Positions 15,382-25,515 of a DNA stretch of 64,000 bases are shown here, piece by piece; position 1 is the first letter of the stretch, and every line of letters begins with the position of its first letter. The translations under genes and the position numbers were made by a program. Below the pieces are notes generated by a model that was not told the origin of the DNA, made no database searches, and saw only the letters and a program-made list of their open reading frames with translations. Where the stretch lies: contig NZ_LTAZ01000004.1 in NCBI RefSeq assembly GCF_001593955.1, positions 248,001 through 312,000 of the forward strand, given 5' to 3'. The stretch is from Halalkalicoccus paucihalophilus. Lineage in GTDB: Archaea; Halobacteriota; Halobacteria; Halobacteriales; Halalkalicoccaceae.

Positions 15382-16134
15382 ATGAACGCAAACACACTCG
15401 ACCTGGACGGCACCGAGGCGGGCGAGATCGACCTGCCGGCGGTCTTCGAGACGACCTACCGGCCGGACCTGATCAAGCGCGCCGTGCTGGCCGCCCAGGC
15501 AAACAGACAGCAGGACTACGGCGCGGACCCCTTCGCGGGCAAGCGCACCTCGGCCGAGTCGCTGGGGACGGGTCGCGGAATGGCGCGTGTCCCCCGCTCG
15601 AACGGGCAGGGAAAACGCGTGCCCCAGGCCGTCGGCGGCCGCCGGGCACACCCCCCGAAAGCCGAGAAGGACCGCTCGCTGAACATCAACAAGAAGGAAC
15701 GAAAGCTCGCGACCCGAAGCGCGATCGCCGCGACGACGGACGCCGAGCTCGTCGCAGAGCGGGGCCACCGCTTCGGCGAGGACGTCTCCTTGCCGCTGGT
15801 CGTCTCAGACGAGTTCGAGGACCTGATCAAGACTAAGGAGGTCCTCTCGTTCCTCGAGAGCGTCGGGCTCGCCGACGACATCGAACGCGCCGACGAGGGG
15901 CGGTCGGTCCGTGCGGGTCGCGGAAAGACCCGCGGTCGCAAGTACAAACAGCCCAAATCGATCCTCTTCGTGACGTCGAGCGAGGCCGGCCCGTCGAAGG
16001 CCGCGCGCAACCTCGCGGGAGTCGACGTCGCGACCGCCCGCGAAGTCAGCGCAGAAGACCTCGCGCCCGGGACGCATCCGGGTCGACTCACGGTGTGGAC
16101 CGAGAGCGCGATCGAGGAGGTGGCGGATCGATGA
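15382..16134 (+). CDS. rpl4: 50S ribosomal protein L4 (uL4, L4e type)
   Basis: Lines the exit tunnel and initiates large-subunit assembly. The 250-aa archaeal/eukaryal-type protein contains ASRIN-like loop material GTGRGMARVPRSNGQGKRVP and the ending ATAREVSAEDLAPGTHPGRL. Its TGA overlaps the ATG of rpl23, indicating coupled translation. Confidence 0.98.
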   Translation: MNANTLDLDGTEAGEIDLPAVFETTYRPDLIKRAVLAAQANRQQDYGADPFAGKRTSAESLGTGRGMARVPRSNGQGKRVPQAVGGRRAHPPKAEKDRSLNINKKERKLATRSAIAATTDAELVAERGHRFGEDVSLPLVVSDEFEDLIKTKEVLSFLESVGLADDIERADEGRSVRAGRGKTRGRKYKQPKSILFVTSSEAGPSKAARNLAGVDVATAREVSAEDLAPGTHPGRLTVWTESAIEEVADR

Positions 16135-16379
16135 CGATCCAGCACCCCCTCATCACGGAGAAGGCGATGAACGACATGGACTTCGAGAACAAGCTCCAGT
16201 TCATCGTCGATCTCGACGCGACCAAGCCGCAGATCCGCGACGCGATCGGCGAGCAGTACGACGTCGAGGTCACCAAGGTAAACACGCAGGTAACCATGAA
16301 CGGAACAAAGAAGGCGACCGTGCGCCTCTCCGAAGAGGACGACGCACAGGAAGTCGCCTCCCGAATCGGGGTGTTCTAG
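16131..16379 (+). CDS. rpl23: 50S ribosomal protein L23 (uL23)
   Basis: An 82-aa protein at the tunnel exit, where SRP and other factors dock. HPLITEKAMNDMDFENKLQF and IGEQYDVEVTKVNTQVTMNG are family hallmarks. The ATG lies inside the rpl4 stop region (ATGA), so this start is preferred over an in-frame upstream one. rpl2 follows after 1 base. Confidence 0.97.
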   Translation: MTIQHPLITEKAMNDMDFENKLQFIVDLDATKPQIRDAIGEQYDVEVTKVNTQVTMNGTKKATVRLSEEDDAQEVASRIGVF

Positions 16380-16380
16380 A

Positions 16381-17103
16381 ATGGGACAGCGAATCAGGGG
16401 CCAGCGACGTGGCCGTGGTGGTTCGGTGTTCCGTGCACCCTCGCACCGATACAAGGCCGACCTCTCACACCGGCGCTCGGAGGACGGCGACGTCCTCAAA
16501 GGGACGGTCGTCGGGATCGAACACGACCCCGCCCGCTCGGCACCCGTCGCCGACGTGGAGTTCGAGGACGGTGACCGGCGGCTCGTGTTGGCTCCCGAGG
16601 GGATCGGGACCGGCGAGGAGATCCAGGTCGGCATCAGCGCGGAGATCAAGCCCGGCAACACCCTACCATTGGCGGAGATCCCGGAGGGTGTTCCGGTCTG
16701 TAACGTTGAGTCGAAAGCCGGCGACGGCGGTCGCTTCGCACGAGCGAGCGGCGTCAACGCGACGCTGATCACCCACGACCGGAACGCCGCCGTGGTCCAG
16801 CTTCCAAGCGGCGAGGTCAAACGGCTCTCGCCCGACTGCCGGGCGACGATTGGCGTGGTCGCCGGCGGCGGCCGCACCGAGAAGCCGTTCGTCAAGGCCG
16901 GAAACAAGTACCACAAGATGAAGGCGCGAGGCACGAAGTGGCCCCGCGTCAGCGGCGTGGCGATGAACGCCGTCGACCACCCGTTCGGTGGCGGCGGTCG
17001 CCAACATCCCGGTCGACCGAAGAGCGTCTCGTCGGACGCACCCCCGGGACGGAAGGTGGGCGATATCTCCTCCCGGCGGACGGGACGAGGTGGTAACAAA
17101 TGA
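16381..17103 (+). CDS. rpl2: 50S ribosomal protein L2 (uL2)
   Basis: Essential for peptidyl transfer and subunit joining. The 240-aa protein has the archaeal start [14 protein letters not shown] and the conserved histidine-containing [19 protein letters not shown] loop near the C-terminus. Its stop overlaps the ATG of rps19 by 4 bases. Confidence 0.98.
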   Translation: MGQRIRGQRRGRGGSVFRAPSHRYKADLSHRRSEDGDVLKGTVVGIEHDPARSAPVADVEFEDGDRRLVLAPEGIGTGEEIQVGISAEIKPGNTLPLAEIPEGVPVCNVESKAGDGGRFARASGVNATLITHDRNAAVVQLPSGEVKRLSPDCRATIGVVAGGGRTEKPFVKAGNKYHKMKARGTKWPRVSGVAMNAVDHPFGGGGRQHPGRPKSVSSDAPPGRKVGDISSRRTGRGGNK

Positions 17104-17525
17104 GTTCATCCGATTACAGAACCGGCCACGAGGGGGAGTTCACCTACCGTGGTCACACAGTCGAGGAGCTACAGGAGATGGAGCTAGAGGAAGTCGCGGA
17201 ACTGCTGCCCGCTCGCCAGCGGCGAAGCATCACGCGGGGCCTGTCGGTCGAGAAGCAGAAACTGCTCGAGAAGGCCGAGGACCGCGCCCCCGAAGAGAGC
17301 GCGAACAACCCGATCCGCACACATCTGCGGGACATGCCGATCGTTCCGGCGTTCATCAACAAGACCTTCGAGGTCTACAACGGCCAGAGCTTCGAACGCG
17401 TCGAGGTTCGCCCCGAGATGCTCGGCCACTACCTGGGCGAGTTCCAGCTCACACGCCAGTCCGTCGAACACGGACAGGCCGGGATCGGCGCGACCCGTTC
17501 CTCGAAGTTCGTGCCACTGAAATGA
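17100..17525 (+). CDS. rps19: 30S ribosomal protein S19 (uS19)
   Basis: A head protein of the small subunit touching the A-site region. The 141-aa archaeal type carries a helical N-terminus ([18 protein letters not shown]) and the universal [14 protein letters not shown]-like and [19 protein letters not shown] segments, with a basic ending SSKFVPLK. The start overlaps the rpl2 stop. Confidence 0.97.
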   Translation: MSSSDYRTGHEGEFTYRGHTVEELQEMELEEVAELLPARQRRSITRGLSVEKQKLLEKAEDRAPEESANNPIRTHLRDMPIVPAFINKTFEVYNGQSFERVEVRPEMLGHYLGEFQLTRQSVEHGQAGIGATRSSKFVPLK

Positions 17526-17535
17526 GGTGACCAGA

Positions 17536-18006
17536 ATGGGAATCAGCTACAGCGTGGACGCGGATCCGGAGAAAACGGCGAAAGCCATGCTCCGAGAGCG
17601 TCCCATGAGCCACAAGCACAGCAAGGAGGTCGCCCGCGAGATCAAGGGCAAGACCGCCGGCGAGGCCATCGAGTACCTCGAAGCGGTCGTCGCCGAGGAA
17701 CAGTCGGTGCCCTTTAAATCGCACAACAGCGGCGTCGGCCACCGGAACGACATCGACGGCTGGGACGCCGGCCGGTACCCCAACAAGGTCTCGAAGGCGT
17801 TTCTCGACCTGCTCGGAAACGCCGTCGGGAACGCGGACCATCAGGGCTTCGACGGCGAGTCGATGCGGATCGCCCACGTCGCCGCCCACAAGGTCGGCGA
17901 GAGTCCGGGCCGAAAGCCACGGGCGATGGGACGGGCAACGGCGTGGAACACCCCACAAGTCGACGTCGAACTGATCCTCGAAGACCAGGAGGAGGAGGAG
18001 GACTAA
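17536..18006 (+). CDS. rpl22: 50S ribosomal protein L22 (uL22)
   Basis: Lines the exit tunnel. The 156-aa protein starts MGISYSVDADPEKTAKAMLR and has GESPGRKPRAMGRATAWN, the tunnel hairpin signature. A GAGGTGACC ribosome-binding site lies just before the ATG at 17536, which decides the start over a codon 9 bases upstream. Its TAA overlaps the rps3 ATG. The acidic tail DQEEEED is a salt adaptation. Confidence 0.97.
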   Translation: MGISYSVDADPEKTAKAMLRERPMSHKHSKEVAREIKGKTAGEAIEYLEAVVAEEQSVPFKSHNSGVGHRNDIDGWDAGRYPNKVSKAFLDLLGNAVGNADHQGFDGESMRIAHVAAHKVGESPGRKPRAMGRATAWNTPQVDVELILEDQEEEED

Positions 18007-18917
18007 TGGCAGACGAACACGAGTTCATCCAGAACGGGATGCAGCGCTCCCAGATCGACGAGTTCTTCGCGACGGAACTCGAGCGTGCCGGCTACGGCGG
18101 CATGGAGGTCGCAAAGACCCCGATGGGGACACAGATCGTCCTCAAAGCCGAAAAGCCCGGCATGGTGATCGGGAAGGGCGGGAAGAACATCCGAAAGGTG
18201 ACCCGCCAGCTCGAGGAGCGATTCGACCTCGAGGACCCCCAGATCGACGTTCAGGAGGTCGACGAGCCCGACCTGAACGCCCAGATCGTCGCCGACCGCC
18301 TCGCGAACGCCTTAGAACGAGGGTGGTACTTCCGGAAGGCCGGTCACACCACGATCGACCGGATCATGGACGCCGGGGCCCTCGGCGCGGAGATCGTCCT
18401 CTCGGGCAAAGTCACGGGCGCGCGTTCGCGCGTCGAGAAGTTCAACCGCGGCTACGTCAAACACAACGGCGAGCCCGCAGAGGACATCGTCGATCATGGA
18501 CTGGGTACTGCCGTGATGAAGCTCGGCACGATCGGCGTCAACGTCAAGATCATCCCGCCGGGCGCACAGCTGCCCGACGACTTCCGGATCCACGACGACG
18601 CCGACGTCGAGGACCTGATCGCCGACACCGCAGAAACCGACGAGGGCGTCGAGGAGATCCTCGACGACGTCGAGGAGGTGCCCGGCGAGGAACCGGTCGC
18701 CGAAACCGCAGACACCGACGGCGAGGTCGAAGCGACCGAGATCGACGAGGAGGTCACGGAAGAGCCCGTCGACGAGGAGATCATCGAAGAGGTCAGCGAA
18801 GAGATCGAGGACGGCGACGCGACCGACGCAGCGGAGAGCGAACTCGAAGAGGACATCGAGGCCGAAGCCGCGGAGTTGGTCGCCGAGATGGAAGCCGAAG
18901 AGGAGGACGATAACTGA
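18006..18917 (+). CDS. rps3: 30S ribosomal protein S3 (uS3) with long acidic C-terminal extension
   Basis: Forms the mRNA entry site. The KH domain loop GKGG is at residues 56-59, and the S3 C-domain runs to about residue 195. Beyond this the 303-aa protein carries about 100 residues dominated by Glu and Asp with no recognisable domain, a feature common in haloarchaea. The start codon overlaps the rpl22 stop (TAATG); the stop overlaps the rpl29 start by one base (TGATG). Confidence 0.97.
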   Translation: MADEHEFIQNGMQRSQIDEFFATELERAGYGGMEVAKTPMGTQIVLKAEKPGMVIGKGGKNIRKVTRQLEERFDLEDPQIDVQEVDEPDLNAQIVADRLANALERGWYFRKAGHTTIDRIMDAGALGAEIVLSGKVTGARSRVEKFNRGYVKHNGEPAEDIVDHGLGTAVMKLGTIGVNVKIIPPGAQLPDDFRIHDDADVEDLIADTAETDEGVEEILDDVEEVPGEEPVAETADTDGEVEATEIDEEVTEEPVDEEIIEEVSEEIEDGDATDAAESELEEDIEAEAAELVAEMEAEEEDDN

Positions 18918-19150
18918 TGGCGATCCTTCACACCGACGAGATCCGCGACATGACGCCCGCCGAGCGCGAGGCCGAAGTCGAGGAACTCCATACGGAGCTG
19001 CTGAACATGAAGGCCGTGCAGGCCGCCGGTGGCGCCCCCGAGAACCCCGGACGGATCGGGGAACTCAAGCGCACCATCGCCCGCGTGAAGACGATTCAGG
19101 GCGAGGAAGGCGACGACGTGGATGCGGATACGGACAGCACCGAGGAGTAA
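18917..19150 (+). CDS. rpl29: 50S ribosomal protein L29 (uL29)
   Basis: A 77-aa helical protein at the tunnel exit. [20 protein letters not shown] and the following [20 protein letters not shown] are typical of archaeal L29. It begins within the rps3 stop codon and is followed after 7 bases by rnp1. The C-terminal tail is acidic. Confidence 0.96.
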   Translation: MAILHTDEIRDMTPAEREAEVEELHTELLNMKAVQAAGGAPENPGRIGELKRTIARVKTIQGEEGDDVDADTDSTEE

Positions 19151-19157
19151 ACGAACC

Positions 19158-19505
19158 ATGGCACTCACACCCGAGACGATCGCGCGACACGAGCTCAACG
19201 GCCTGTGCGTACGGGTCGTTTCCGCCGACAGTCCCGACTTCGTCGGGATTGCCGGCCGTGTCGTCTCCGAGAGCGAGAAGACGCTCTCGATCCGCGATGT
19301 CCGGGACAAGCGAGTGCCGAAATCGGGTACGACGTTCGAGTTCCGACTCGACGCCACAGATGAAGCCGCGGGTTCCCGAAAGGGAGCCGAGACCGCCGGG
19401 GAACACGACTGCGACCCGGCGGCTTACGTTACGGTGGATGGCGACAGACTGCTCTCACGACCCGCCCGACGCACCGAAACCACAGGTGATTCACCATGGC
19501 GATAG
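19158..19505 (+). CDS. rnp1: Ribonuclease P protein component 1 (Rpp29/Pop4 homologue)
   Basis: Protein subunit of archaeal RNase P, which matures tRNA 5' ends. The 115-aa product has the Sm-like barrel sequence (GLCVRVVSADSPDFVGIAGR; VVSESEKTLSIRD; VPKSGTTFEFRL). Its place between rpl29 and rps17 is the standard archaeal location. The start is the ATG at 19158. The 3' end overlaps rps17 by 10 bases, with the AGGTGAT ribosome-binding site of rps17 inside its coding sequence. Confidence 0.93.
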   Translation: MALTPETIARHELNGLCVRVVSADSPDFVGIAGRVVSESEKTLSIRDVRDKRVPKSGTTFEFRLDATDEAAGSRKGAETAGEHDCDPAAYVTVDGDRLLSRPARRTETTGDSPWR

Positions 19506-19942
19506 GATTAGACGTAGAAACACCACCAGAACCGGACGATCCGGACTATGATTACGAGAAGTGTCCGTTCTACGGCGAGCTCTCCGTTCGAGGCCAGATC
19601 CTCGACGGGATCGTCGCGAGCGCGGACATGGACAAGACCGTGATCGTCGAGCGAGAGTATGACGTCTTCGTGCCGAAATACGATCGGTACATGAAGCGTC
19701 GATCGCGCGTCCCGGCCCACGTGCCGGGCGTGCTCGATCACGTCTCGGTCGGCGATCGCGTGAAGATAGCAGAGACACGACCCCTCTCGAAGACGAAGAG
19801 CCACGTCGTCGTCGAGGTCACGGCGGACGAGCTCGAACTCGGCCCCGTCGACCCGACGGAAGCGGCTGACGAGGCCGAAAGCGACGAGGGCACCGAGGGC
19901 GATGTAACCGAAAGCGCAGAAGCACAGGCGGGTGAGCAGTGA
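19496..19942 (+). CDS. rps17: 30S ribosomal protein S17 (uS17)
   Basis: Primary 16S rRNA-binding protein. The OB-fold core [20 protein letters not shown] and [20 protein letters not shown] is clear. At 148 aa it is longer than usual because of an acidic tail of roughly 35 residues ([20 protein letters not shown]). The ATG follows AGGTGATTCACC, a good ribosome-binding site. The stop overlaps rpl14. Confidence 0.97.
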   Translation: MAIGLDVETPPEPDDPDYDYEKCPFYGELSVRGQILDGIVASADMDKTVIVEREYDVFVPKYDRYMKRRSRVPAHVPGVLDHVSVGDRVKIAETRPLSKTKSHVVVEVTADELELGPVDPTEAADEAESDEGTEGDVTESAEAQAGEQ

Positions 19943-20340
19943 TGGAGGCGCTGAAAGCCAACGTCACGAAGGGCCTCTCGAAGGGCGCGCTCATCAACTG
20001 TGCGGACAACAGCGGTGCCCGCGAACTGAAGCTGCTCAGCGTCTCGGGCTACTCGGGCGTGAAAAACCGCCAGCCCCAGGCCGGCGTCGGTGACAAGATC
20101 ACCGTCTCGGTCACGAAGGGGACCCCCGAGATGCGCCGGCAGGTCCTCGAGGCGGTCGTCATCCGCCAGCGGAAATCGATCCGCCGGCCCGACGGCACGC
20201 GCGTGAAGTTCGAGGACAACGCGGCGGTCATCATCGACGACGCCGAAGACCCCCGCGGGACCGAGATCAGAGGCCCGATCGCACGCGAGGTCGCAGAACG
20301 CTTCGGAAGCGTCGCCAGCACGGCGACGATGATCGTCTAG
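19942..20340 (+). CDS. rpl14: 50S ribosomal protein L14 (uL14)
   Basis: Subunit-interface protein at bridge B8 and the aIF6 binding site. The 132-aa product shows [20 protein letters not shown] and [20 protein letters not shown]. The ATG at 19942 overlaps the rps17 TGA; the GTG one codon earlier is less likely. Confidence 0.97.
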   Translation: MEALKANVTKGLSKGALINCADNSGARELKLLSVSGYSGVKNRQPQAGVGDKITVSVTKGTPEMRRQVLEAVVIRQRKSIRRPDGTRVKFEDNAAVIIDDAEDPRGTEIRGPIAREVAERFGSVASTATMIV

Positions 20341-20351
20341 AGTATAGAACC

Positions 20352-20708
20352 ATGAGCAAGCAACCACGCAAACAGCGAAACGACGCACAGAACGCGCCGC
20401 TGCACGAGCGCCACCGACAGCTCAACGCGTCGCTCGACGCGGAGCTCCGTGAGGATCACGGTACCCGTCGGGCCCGTGTCAACGTCGGCGACACCGTCGA
20501 GATCATGCGGGGGGACTTCGCCGGTGAGACCGGCGAGGTCGTCGCGACCGATCTCAAGCGTGGCGTCGTCCACGTCGAAGACGCCGTCATCGAGAAGGCC
20601 GACGGCGAGGAGGTCCCCCGCCCGCTCGAGGCGAGCAACCTCCGGATCACGGCGCTGAACCTCGAGGACGAGGTTCGAGAGGCGCGACTCTCGGGTGATA
20701 ACGAATGA
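20352..20708 (+). CDS. rpl24: 50S ribosomal protein L24 (uL24)
   Basis: Assembly initiator with a KOW domain. The 118-aa protein starts [20 protein letters not shown] and contains the KOW segment [20 protein letters not shown]. Its stop overlaps the rps4e ATG (ATGA). Confidence 0.97.
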   Translation: MSKQPRKQRNDAQNAPLHERHRQLNASLDAELREDHGTRRARVNVGDTVEIMRGDFAGETGEVVATDLKRGVVHVEDAVIEKADGEEVPRPLEASNLRITALNLEDEVREARLSGDNE

Positions 20709-21406
20709 GCAGACACCAGAAACGACTCTCGGTACCGAACTCGTGGCCGGTCGAGCGCAAGACTGCCAAGTACACCGTGAAGGCCCGCGCGGGCCCCCAC
20801 GGCGAGGACGGCGTTCCGCTCCTGATCGTACTGCGGGACGTGCTGGGATACGTCGACTCGAAGAAGGAGGCAATGTACGCCACGAACGAGGGCAACGTCC
20901 TCGTCAACGGCGAATCGGTGAGCGACGTCCGTCGCCCCATCGGGATGTTCGACATCCTCGGGTTCGAGGAACGCGAGGAGTTCTATCGGGTCTTCCCCGA
21001 CGAGGGCGGTCGGCTCGCGCTGACGCCGATCGAGGAGAGCGCGGCCGACGGCAAACTCGGCAAGATCGTCGACAAACGCCAGGTCCCCGGCGGCGAGACC
21101 CAACTCCAACTGCACGACGGGCGCAACCTGCGCGTCGGCGAGGGAAGCGAGTACTCCGGCGGTGACTCGATCGTCATCGACTGGGACAACGAGATCCTCG
21201 CGCACTTCGTCTACGAGGAAGGCGCGCTGGTCACGGCGGTACAGGGCCAGCACGCGGGCGAGGTCGGCGAAATCGAGGAGATCAGCGTGATCGAATCGAG
21301 CGCACCGAATACCGTCTCCATCGTCGGCGAGGACACCGAGTTCGAGACGCTCGAGGAGTACGTCGTCGTGATCGACGAGAACTTCGTGGAGGGTGAAGAG
21401 CAATGA
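20705..21406 (+). CDS. rps4e: 30S ribosomal protein S4e (eS4)
   Basis: Archaeal/eukaryal small-subunit protein with S4-like and KOW domains. The 233-aa product shows [40 protein letters not shown] and the KOW-like [20 protein letters not shown]. Overlaps both neighbours by 4 bases. Confidence 0.97.
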   Translation: MSRHQKRLSVPNSWPVERKTAKYTVKARAGPHGEDGVPLLIVLRDVLGYVDSKKEAMYATNEGNVLVNGESVSDVRRPIGMFDILGFEEREEFYRVFPDEGGRLALTPIEESAADGKLGKIVDKRQVPGGETQLQLHDGRNLRVGEGSEYSGGDSIVIDWDNEILAHFVYEEGALVTAVQGQHAGEVGEIEEISVIESSAPNTVSIVGEDTEFETLEEYVVVIDENFVEGEEQ

Positions 21407-21954
21407 GCGAGAGCCAAAACGAGGCCGAAGGCGAGTTCCACGAGATGCGAGAGCCGACCGTCGAGAAGGTCGTCGTCCACATGGGCGTCGGCACCGGCGG
21501 GCGCGAACTCGCGAACGCAGAGGAGATTCTCGAGGAGATCACGGGCCAGCAGACCGTCCGGACGCAGGCGAAACGGACCAAACCCGAGTTCGGCATCCGT
21601 CAGGGCGACCCGATCGGCGCGAAGGTCACCCTCCGCGAGGAGACGGCCCGCGAGTTCCTCGAGACGGCACTCGACATCGCGGACATCGCCGGCGGGCAGT
21701 TCGATCAGACCGGCAACGTCAGCTTCGGGATCGAGGAACACACCGAGTTCCCCGGTCAGGAGTACGACCCGAACATCGGGATCTTCGGGATGGACGTGAC
21801 GGTCAACCTCGTACGCCCGGGCTACCGGGTGAAGAAACGCGACATCGCTTCGCGAGGGATCCCGTCGAACCACCGGCTCGACGCTCCGGCGGCGATCGCG
21901 TACCTAAACGAGGAGTTCGATGCCGGTATCGGACAGGAGGAGACGAATGAGTGA
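21403..21954 (+). CDS. rpl5: 50S ribosomal protein L5 (uL5)
   Basis: 5S rRNA-binding protein contacting P-site tRNA. The 183-aa product includes [40 protein letters not shown] and [20 protein letters not shown]. Its end overlaps rps14 by 8 bases. Confidence 0.97.
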   Translation: MSESQNEAEGEFHEMREPTVEKVVVHMGVGTGGRELANAEEILEEITGQQTVRTQAKRTKPEFGIRQGDPIGAKVTLREETAREFLETALDIADIAGGQFDQTGNVSFGIEEHTEFPGQEYDPNIGIFGMDVTVNLVRPGYRVKKRDIASRGIPSNHRLDAPAAIAYLNEEFDAGIGQEETNE

Positions 21955-22126
21955 ATCAGAGACAGAACACGAGACGGGCGAGCACGCCACAAAGCGCACC
22001 GGCCAGCTCGAAGACTGCCAGCGCTGTGGCCGCAAACAGGGTCTCGTCGGGAAGTACGACATCTGGCTGTGTCGACAGTGCTTCCGCGAGATCGCCCGCA
22101 ACATGGGATTCAAGAAGTACAAATGA
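21947..22126 (+). CDS. rps14: 30S ribosomal protein S14 (uS14), zinc type
   Basis: A 59-aa head protein with an intact zinc finger: Cys24, Cys27, Cys42 and Cys45 in [12 protein letters not shown] and [12 protein letters not shown] short acidic N-terminus ([12 protein letters not shown]) precedes the core. The ATG was chosen at 21947 inside the end of rpl5; the stop overlaps rps8. Confidence 0.95.
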   Translation: MSESETEHETGEHATKRTGQLEDCQRCGRKQGLVGKYDIWLCRQCFREIARNMGFKKYK

Positions 22127-22515
22127 CGACGAGTGATCCGTTCAGTAACGCGCTTTCGGGGATCGACAACGCCGAGGGCGTGGGACATCTGACACACACG
22201 ATACAGCCCGCCTCGAACCAGATCGGCTCCGTGCTCGAGGTCTTTTACGACCGCGGGTACATCGACGGCTTCGAGTTCGTCGAGGACGGCCGAGCGGGAC
22301 GGTTCGAGGTCGAACTGAAGGGCGCGATCAACGAATGTGGCCCGATCAAACCCCGCTACTCGGTGGGGGCAGACGAGTACGAACAGTGGGAGAAGCGATA
22401 CCTCCCCGCCCGTGACTACGGGACGCTCGTCGTCACGACCAGCCACGGCATCATGAGCCACTACGAGGCCCGCGAACAGGGCATCGGTGGTCAGGTGATC
22501 GCGTACGTCTACTAA
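22123..22515 (+). CDS. rps8: 30S ribosomal protein S8 (uS8)
   Basis: Central-domain 16S rRNA-binding protein of 130 aa. It begins [20 protein letters not shown] and has the C-terminal signature [20 protein letters not shown]. The ATG overlaps the rps14 stop (ATGA). Confidence 0.97.
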   Translation: MTTSDPFSNALSGIDNAEGVGHLTHTIQPASNQIGSVLEVFYDRGYIDGFEFVEDGRAGRFEVELKGAINECGPIKPRYSVGADEYEQWEKRYLPARDYGTLVVTTSHGIMSHYEAREQGIGGQVIAYVY

Positions 22516-22516
22516 C

Positions 22517-23101
22517 ATGCCACGAACAGAAATCACACTACCGGACGGGGTCGATTGCGAGATCGACCACCTCGACGTGACGATCTCGGGGCCCGACGGC
22601 GAGGTCACTCGCCGCCTGTGGTACCCCGACGTGACAGTCTCGACCGAGACCGTCACTAAGGAGGTCGAGACCGACGAGGACGAGACCGAACAGCGCGAGG
22701 TCGAGGCGCTCGTCATCGAGAGCGGGACGGACAACGCGAAGACCAACGCCACGATCGGCACCTTCGAGAGCCACGTCAGGAACATGATCGAGGGCGTCAC
22801 CGAGGGCTGGGAGTACCGGATGGAGGTCCTCTATTCGCACTTCCCGATGCAGGTGGCCGTCGACGGCGAGGAGGTCGTCATCGAGAACTTCCTCGGCGAG
22901 CGCGCCGATCGTCGGACGACGATCCATGGCGACACGCAGGTCGACGTCGACGGCGAGGAGGTCGTCCTCTCGGGACCGAACAAGGAGGACGTCGGCCAGA
23001 CGGCCGCGGACATCGAACAGCTCACCCGCGTCAGCGGCAAGGACACGCGGGTGTTCCAGGACGGTGTGTACATCACCGAGAAACCCAAAGGAGGCGTCTA
23101 A
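22517..23101 (+). CDS. rpl6: 50S ribosomal protein L6 (uL6)
   Basis: Protein of the factor-binding region beside the sarcin-ricin loop. The 194-aa product contains VTISGPDGEVTRRLWYPDVT, NMIEGVTEGWEYRMEVLYSH and the closing RVFQDGVYITEKPKGGV. It abuts rpl32e with no spacer. Confidence 0.97.
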   Translation: MPRTEITLPDGVDCEIDHLDVTISGPDGEVTRRLWYPDVTVSTETVTKEVETDEDETEQREVEALVIESGTDNAKTNATIGTFESHVRNMIEGVTEGWEYRMEVLYSHFPMQVAVDGEEVVIENFLGERADRRTTIHGDTQVDVDGEEVVLSGPNKEDVGQTAADIEQLTRVSGKDTRVFQDGVYITEKPKGGV

Positions 23102-23881
23102 ATGGCTGACGAAGACCCGGAACAGCACTCCGACGAAGAGACGAACGGTGACGACCTCGAGGAGACGGCTTCGGGGACCGAACCCACCGAACTAACCGAT
23201 ATCAGCGGCGTCGGCGAGTCGAAGGCCGACGCGCTGCGCGAGGCCGGTTTCGAGAGCGTCGAGGACGTCAAGGCCGCGAGTCAGGACGACCTCGCTGAAG
23301 TGGAGGGCGTCGGCAACGCGCTCGCGGCACGGATCAAAGCCGACGTCGGCGGTCTCGAGGTCGACGAGGAGACCGAGGCCGAGGTCGAAGACGAGGGCAC
23401 CGAGGACGAGACCGAAGCCGAGGAGGACGTCGAGACGGAACTCCAAGCCCGGGGGCTGACCGAGAAGACCCCCCAGTTGGACGACGAGGAGGCACGCCTG
23501 CTCGGCGAGCGCCACCGCATCAACAAGCCGGCGTTCAAGCGCCAGGAGTACCACAAGAAGAAGCGCACGCCCGAATCGTGGCGCCGCCCCCGCGGCGGCC
23601 TCTCGAAGCAGCGACGGCGCTTCAAGAGCCGGGGTCCGGTCGTCGAGGCCGGCTACCGGACGCCGACCGAGGTGCGCGGACTGCACCCGAGCGGCTTCGA
23701 GGAGGTCTACGTCGAGAACCCGTCCGACCTCGAGGGCGTCGACGGCGACACCCAGGCGGTGCGGATCGGGTCGTCGGTCGGCGGCCGGAAGCGCGAGCGC
23801 ATCGAGGAGGACGCAGAAAGCGCGGGTATCCGCGTTCTCAACCCCACCTACGTCGAAGTCGAGGTGAACGCAGATGAGTGA
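23102..23881 (+). CDS. rpl32e: 50S ribosomal protein L32e (eL32) with N-terminal helix-hairpin-helix extension
   Basis: The L32e core occupies the C-terminal half ([40 protein letters not shown]). The N-terminal half of the 259-aa protein contains a helix-hairpin-helix pair ([38 protein letters not shown]) and an acidic linker. This extension is also known in haloarchaeal L32e proteins, so it is not a fusion artefact. The end overlaps rpl19e by 8 bases. Confidence 0.96.
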   Translation: MADEDPEQHSDEETNGDDLEETASGTEPTELTDISGVGESKADALREAGFESVEDVKAASQDDLAEVEGVGNALAARIKADVGGLEVDEETEAEVEDEGTEDETEAEEDVETELQARGLTEKTPQLDDEEARLLGERHRINKPAFKRQEYHKKKRTPESWRRPRGGLSKQRRRFKSRGPVVEAGYRTPTEVRGLHPSGFEEVYVENPSDLEGVDGDTQAVRIGSSVGGRKRERIEEDAESAGIRVLNPTYVEVEVNADE

Positions 23882-24323
23882 TCTCAAAGCACAGAAACGA
23901 CTGGCGGCCGACGTCCTCGACGTCGGGAAGAACCGCGTCTGGTTCGATCCCGAGGCCCAAGGCGAGATCGCCGACGCGATCACCCGCGAGGAGATCCGCG
24001 AGCTCGTCGCCCAGGGTACCATTCAGTCGAAAGACGCCACGGGCAACTCCCGCGGTCGGGCGCGCGAGCGACAGGAAAAGCGCGCCTACGGTCACCGAAA
24101 GGGAGCCGGCAAGCGCAAAGGGAAGGCCGGCGCGCGCCAGAACGAGAAGGACGAATGGAAGAACCAGATCAGAGCACAGCGCCGGAAACTGCGCGAACTC
24201 CGCGAGGAGGGCGAGATCGACTCGACCCAGTACCGCGAGCTCTACAACAAGGCTCGCGGCGGGGAGTTCCGAACCGTCCGGTACATGACCAACTACATCG
24301 AGAACCAATACGGTGACGAATAA
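23874..24323 (+). CDS. rpl19e: 50S ribosomal protein L19e (eL19)
   Basis: A 149-aa helical, basic protein forming an intersubunit bridge. Diagnostic segments are [20 protein letters not shown] and [20 protein letters not shown]. Starts inside the rpl32e end and its stop overlaps the rpl18 start by one base (TAATG). Confidence 0.97.
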   Translation: MSDLKAQKRLAADVLDVGKNRVWFDPEAQGEIADAITREEIRELVAQGTIQSKDATGNSRGRARERQEKRAYGHRKGAGKRKGKAGARQNEKDEWKNQIRAQRRKLRELREEGEIDSTQYRELYNKARGGEFRTVRYMTNYIENQYGDE

Positions 24324-24874
24324 TGGCAACAGGACCACGCTATAAGGTGCCGATGCGGCGGCGCCGCGAAGTCCGAACCGACTACCACCAGAGGTTGCGC
24401 CTGTTGAAATCCGACAAGCCACGGCTTGTCGCTCGACCGAGCAACAACCACATCAGGGCGCAGCTGATCACGACCAGCCCCGAGGGTGACGACACCCTCG
24501 CGAGCGCTCATTCGAGCGACCTCGCTGAGTACGGCTGGGAGGCTCCGACGGGGAACCTGCCGGCGGCGTATCTGACCGGCTTGCTTGCGGGAACCCGCGC
24601 CATGGAGGCGGGCCTCTCGGAGGCAGTCTTGGACATCGGTCTGCACACGGCGACACCCGGCAACAAGGTGTTCGCCGTCCAGGAGGGCGCGATCGACGCG
24701 GGACTCGAGGTCCCGCACAACGACAGCGTTCTGGCTGACTGGGATCGGACCCGCGGCGAGCACATCGCCGAGTACGCAGAGAGTCTCGACGAGCCGCTCT
24801 ACAGCGGCGAGTTCGACGCAACGACGCTTCCCGAGCACTTCGATTCGGTTCGGGAGACCATCATGGAGGACTAA
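24323..24874 (+). CDS. rpl18: 50S ribosomal protein L18 (uL18)
   Basis: 5S rRNA-binding protein, 183 aa. [40 protein letters not shown] and [20 protein letters not shown] identify the archaeal type. rps5 starts 2 bases downstream. Confidence 0.97.
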   Translation: MATGPRYKVPMRRRREVRTDYHQRLRLLKSDKPRLVARPSNNHIRAQLITTSPEGDDTLASAHSSDLAEYGWEAPTGNLPAAYLTGLLAGTRAMEAGLSEAVLDIGLHTATPGNKVFAVQEGAIDAGLEVPHNDSVLADWDRTRGEHIAEYAESLDEPLYSGEFDATTLPEHFDSVRETIMED

Positions 24875-24876
24875 CA

Positions 24877-25515
24877 ATGGCACGAAACGACGGATGGGAG
24901 CCCGTGACCCGTCTCGGTCGCCAGGTCAGAGACGGCGAGATCGAGACGATGGACGAGGCGCTCAACTCGGGGCTGCCGCTGAAGGAGGTCGAGATCGTCG
25001 ACCAACTCCTTCCCGGCCTCGAGGACGAGGTACTCGACATCAACATGGTCCAGCGGATGACCGACTCGGGTCGCCGAGTCAAGTTCCGCTGTGTCTGTGC
25101 GGTCGGCAACCGCGACGGCTACGTCGGCTACGCGGAGGGCCGAGACGACCAGGTCGGCGGGGCCATCCAGAAGGCGATCGGTATCGCGAAACTGAACATC
25201 ATCGACGTCTCCCGTGGGTGTGGCTCGTGGGAGTGTGGCTGCGGTCGCCCCCACACCGTCTCGCTTCGCACGACGGGCAAGGCCGGCAGCGTCGAAGTCG
25301 AGTTGCTGCCCGCACCCCGCGGACTGGGGCTCGCGGGCGGGGAGACCGTCCGCAACGTCCTCGAGCTTGCGGGTATCGAGGACGCCTGGACCCGGTCGTC
25401 GGGCCAGACCCGGACCACGGTCAACTTCGCGAAGGCGACGTTCAACGCGCTTCGTAACACCGCCGAGGCCCGCGTCCCCGAGCACGCCGCCGCTCAGCGC
25501 GAGGTGATCGAGTGA
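24877..25515 (+). CDS. rps5: 30S ribosomal protein S5 (uS5)
   Basis: Involved in decoding accuracy and mRNA unwinding. The double-stranded RNA-binding segment [20 protein letters not shown] is clear, followed by [20 protein letters not shown] and the C-terminal [19 protein letters not shown]. 212 aa; the stop overlaps the rpl30 ATG by one base (TGATG). Confidence 0.97.
   Translation: MARNDGWEPVTRLGRQVRDGEIETMDEALNSGLPLKEVEIVDQLLPGLEDEVLDINMVQRMTDSGRRVKFRCVCAVGNRDGYVGYAEGRDDQVGGAIQKAIGIAKLNIIDVSRGCGSWECGCGRPHTVSLRTTGKAGSVEVELLPAPRGLGLAGGETVRNVLELAGIEDAWTRSSGQTRTTVNFAKATFNALRNTAEARVPEHAAAQREVIE

Noticed and set aside
15516-17099. 527-aa open frame on the minus strand in the ribosomal operon
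   Set aside because: Antisense to rpl4, rpl23 and rpl2, which are certain.
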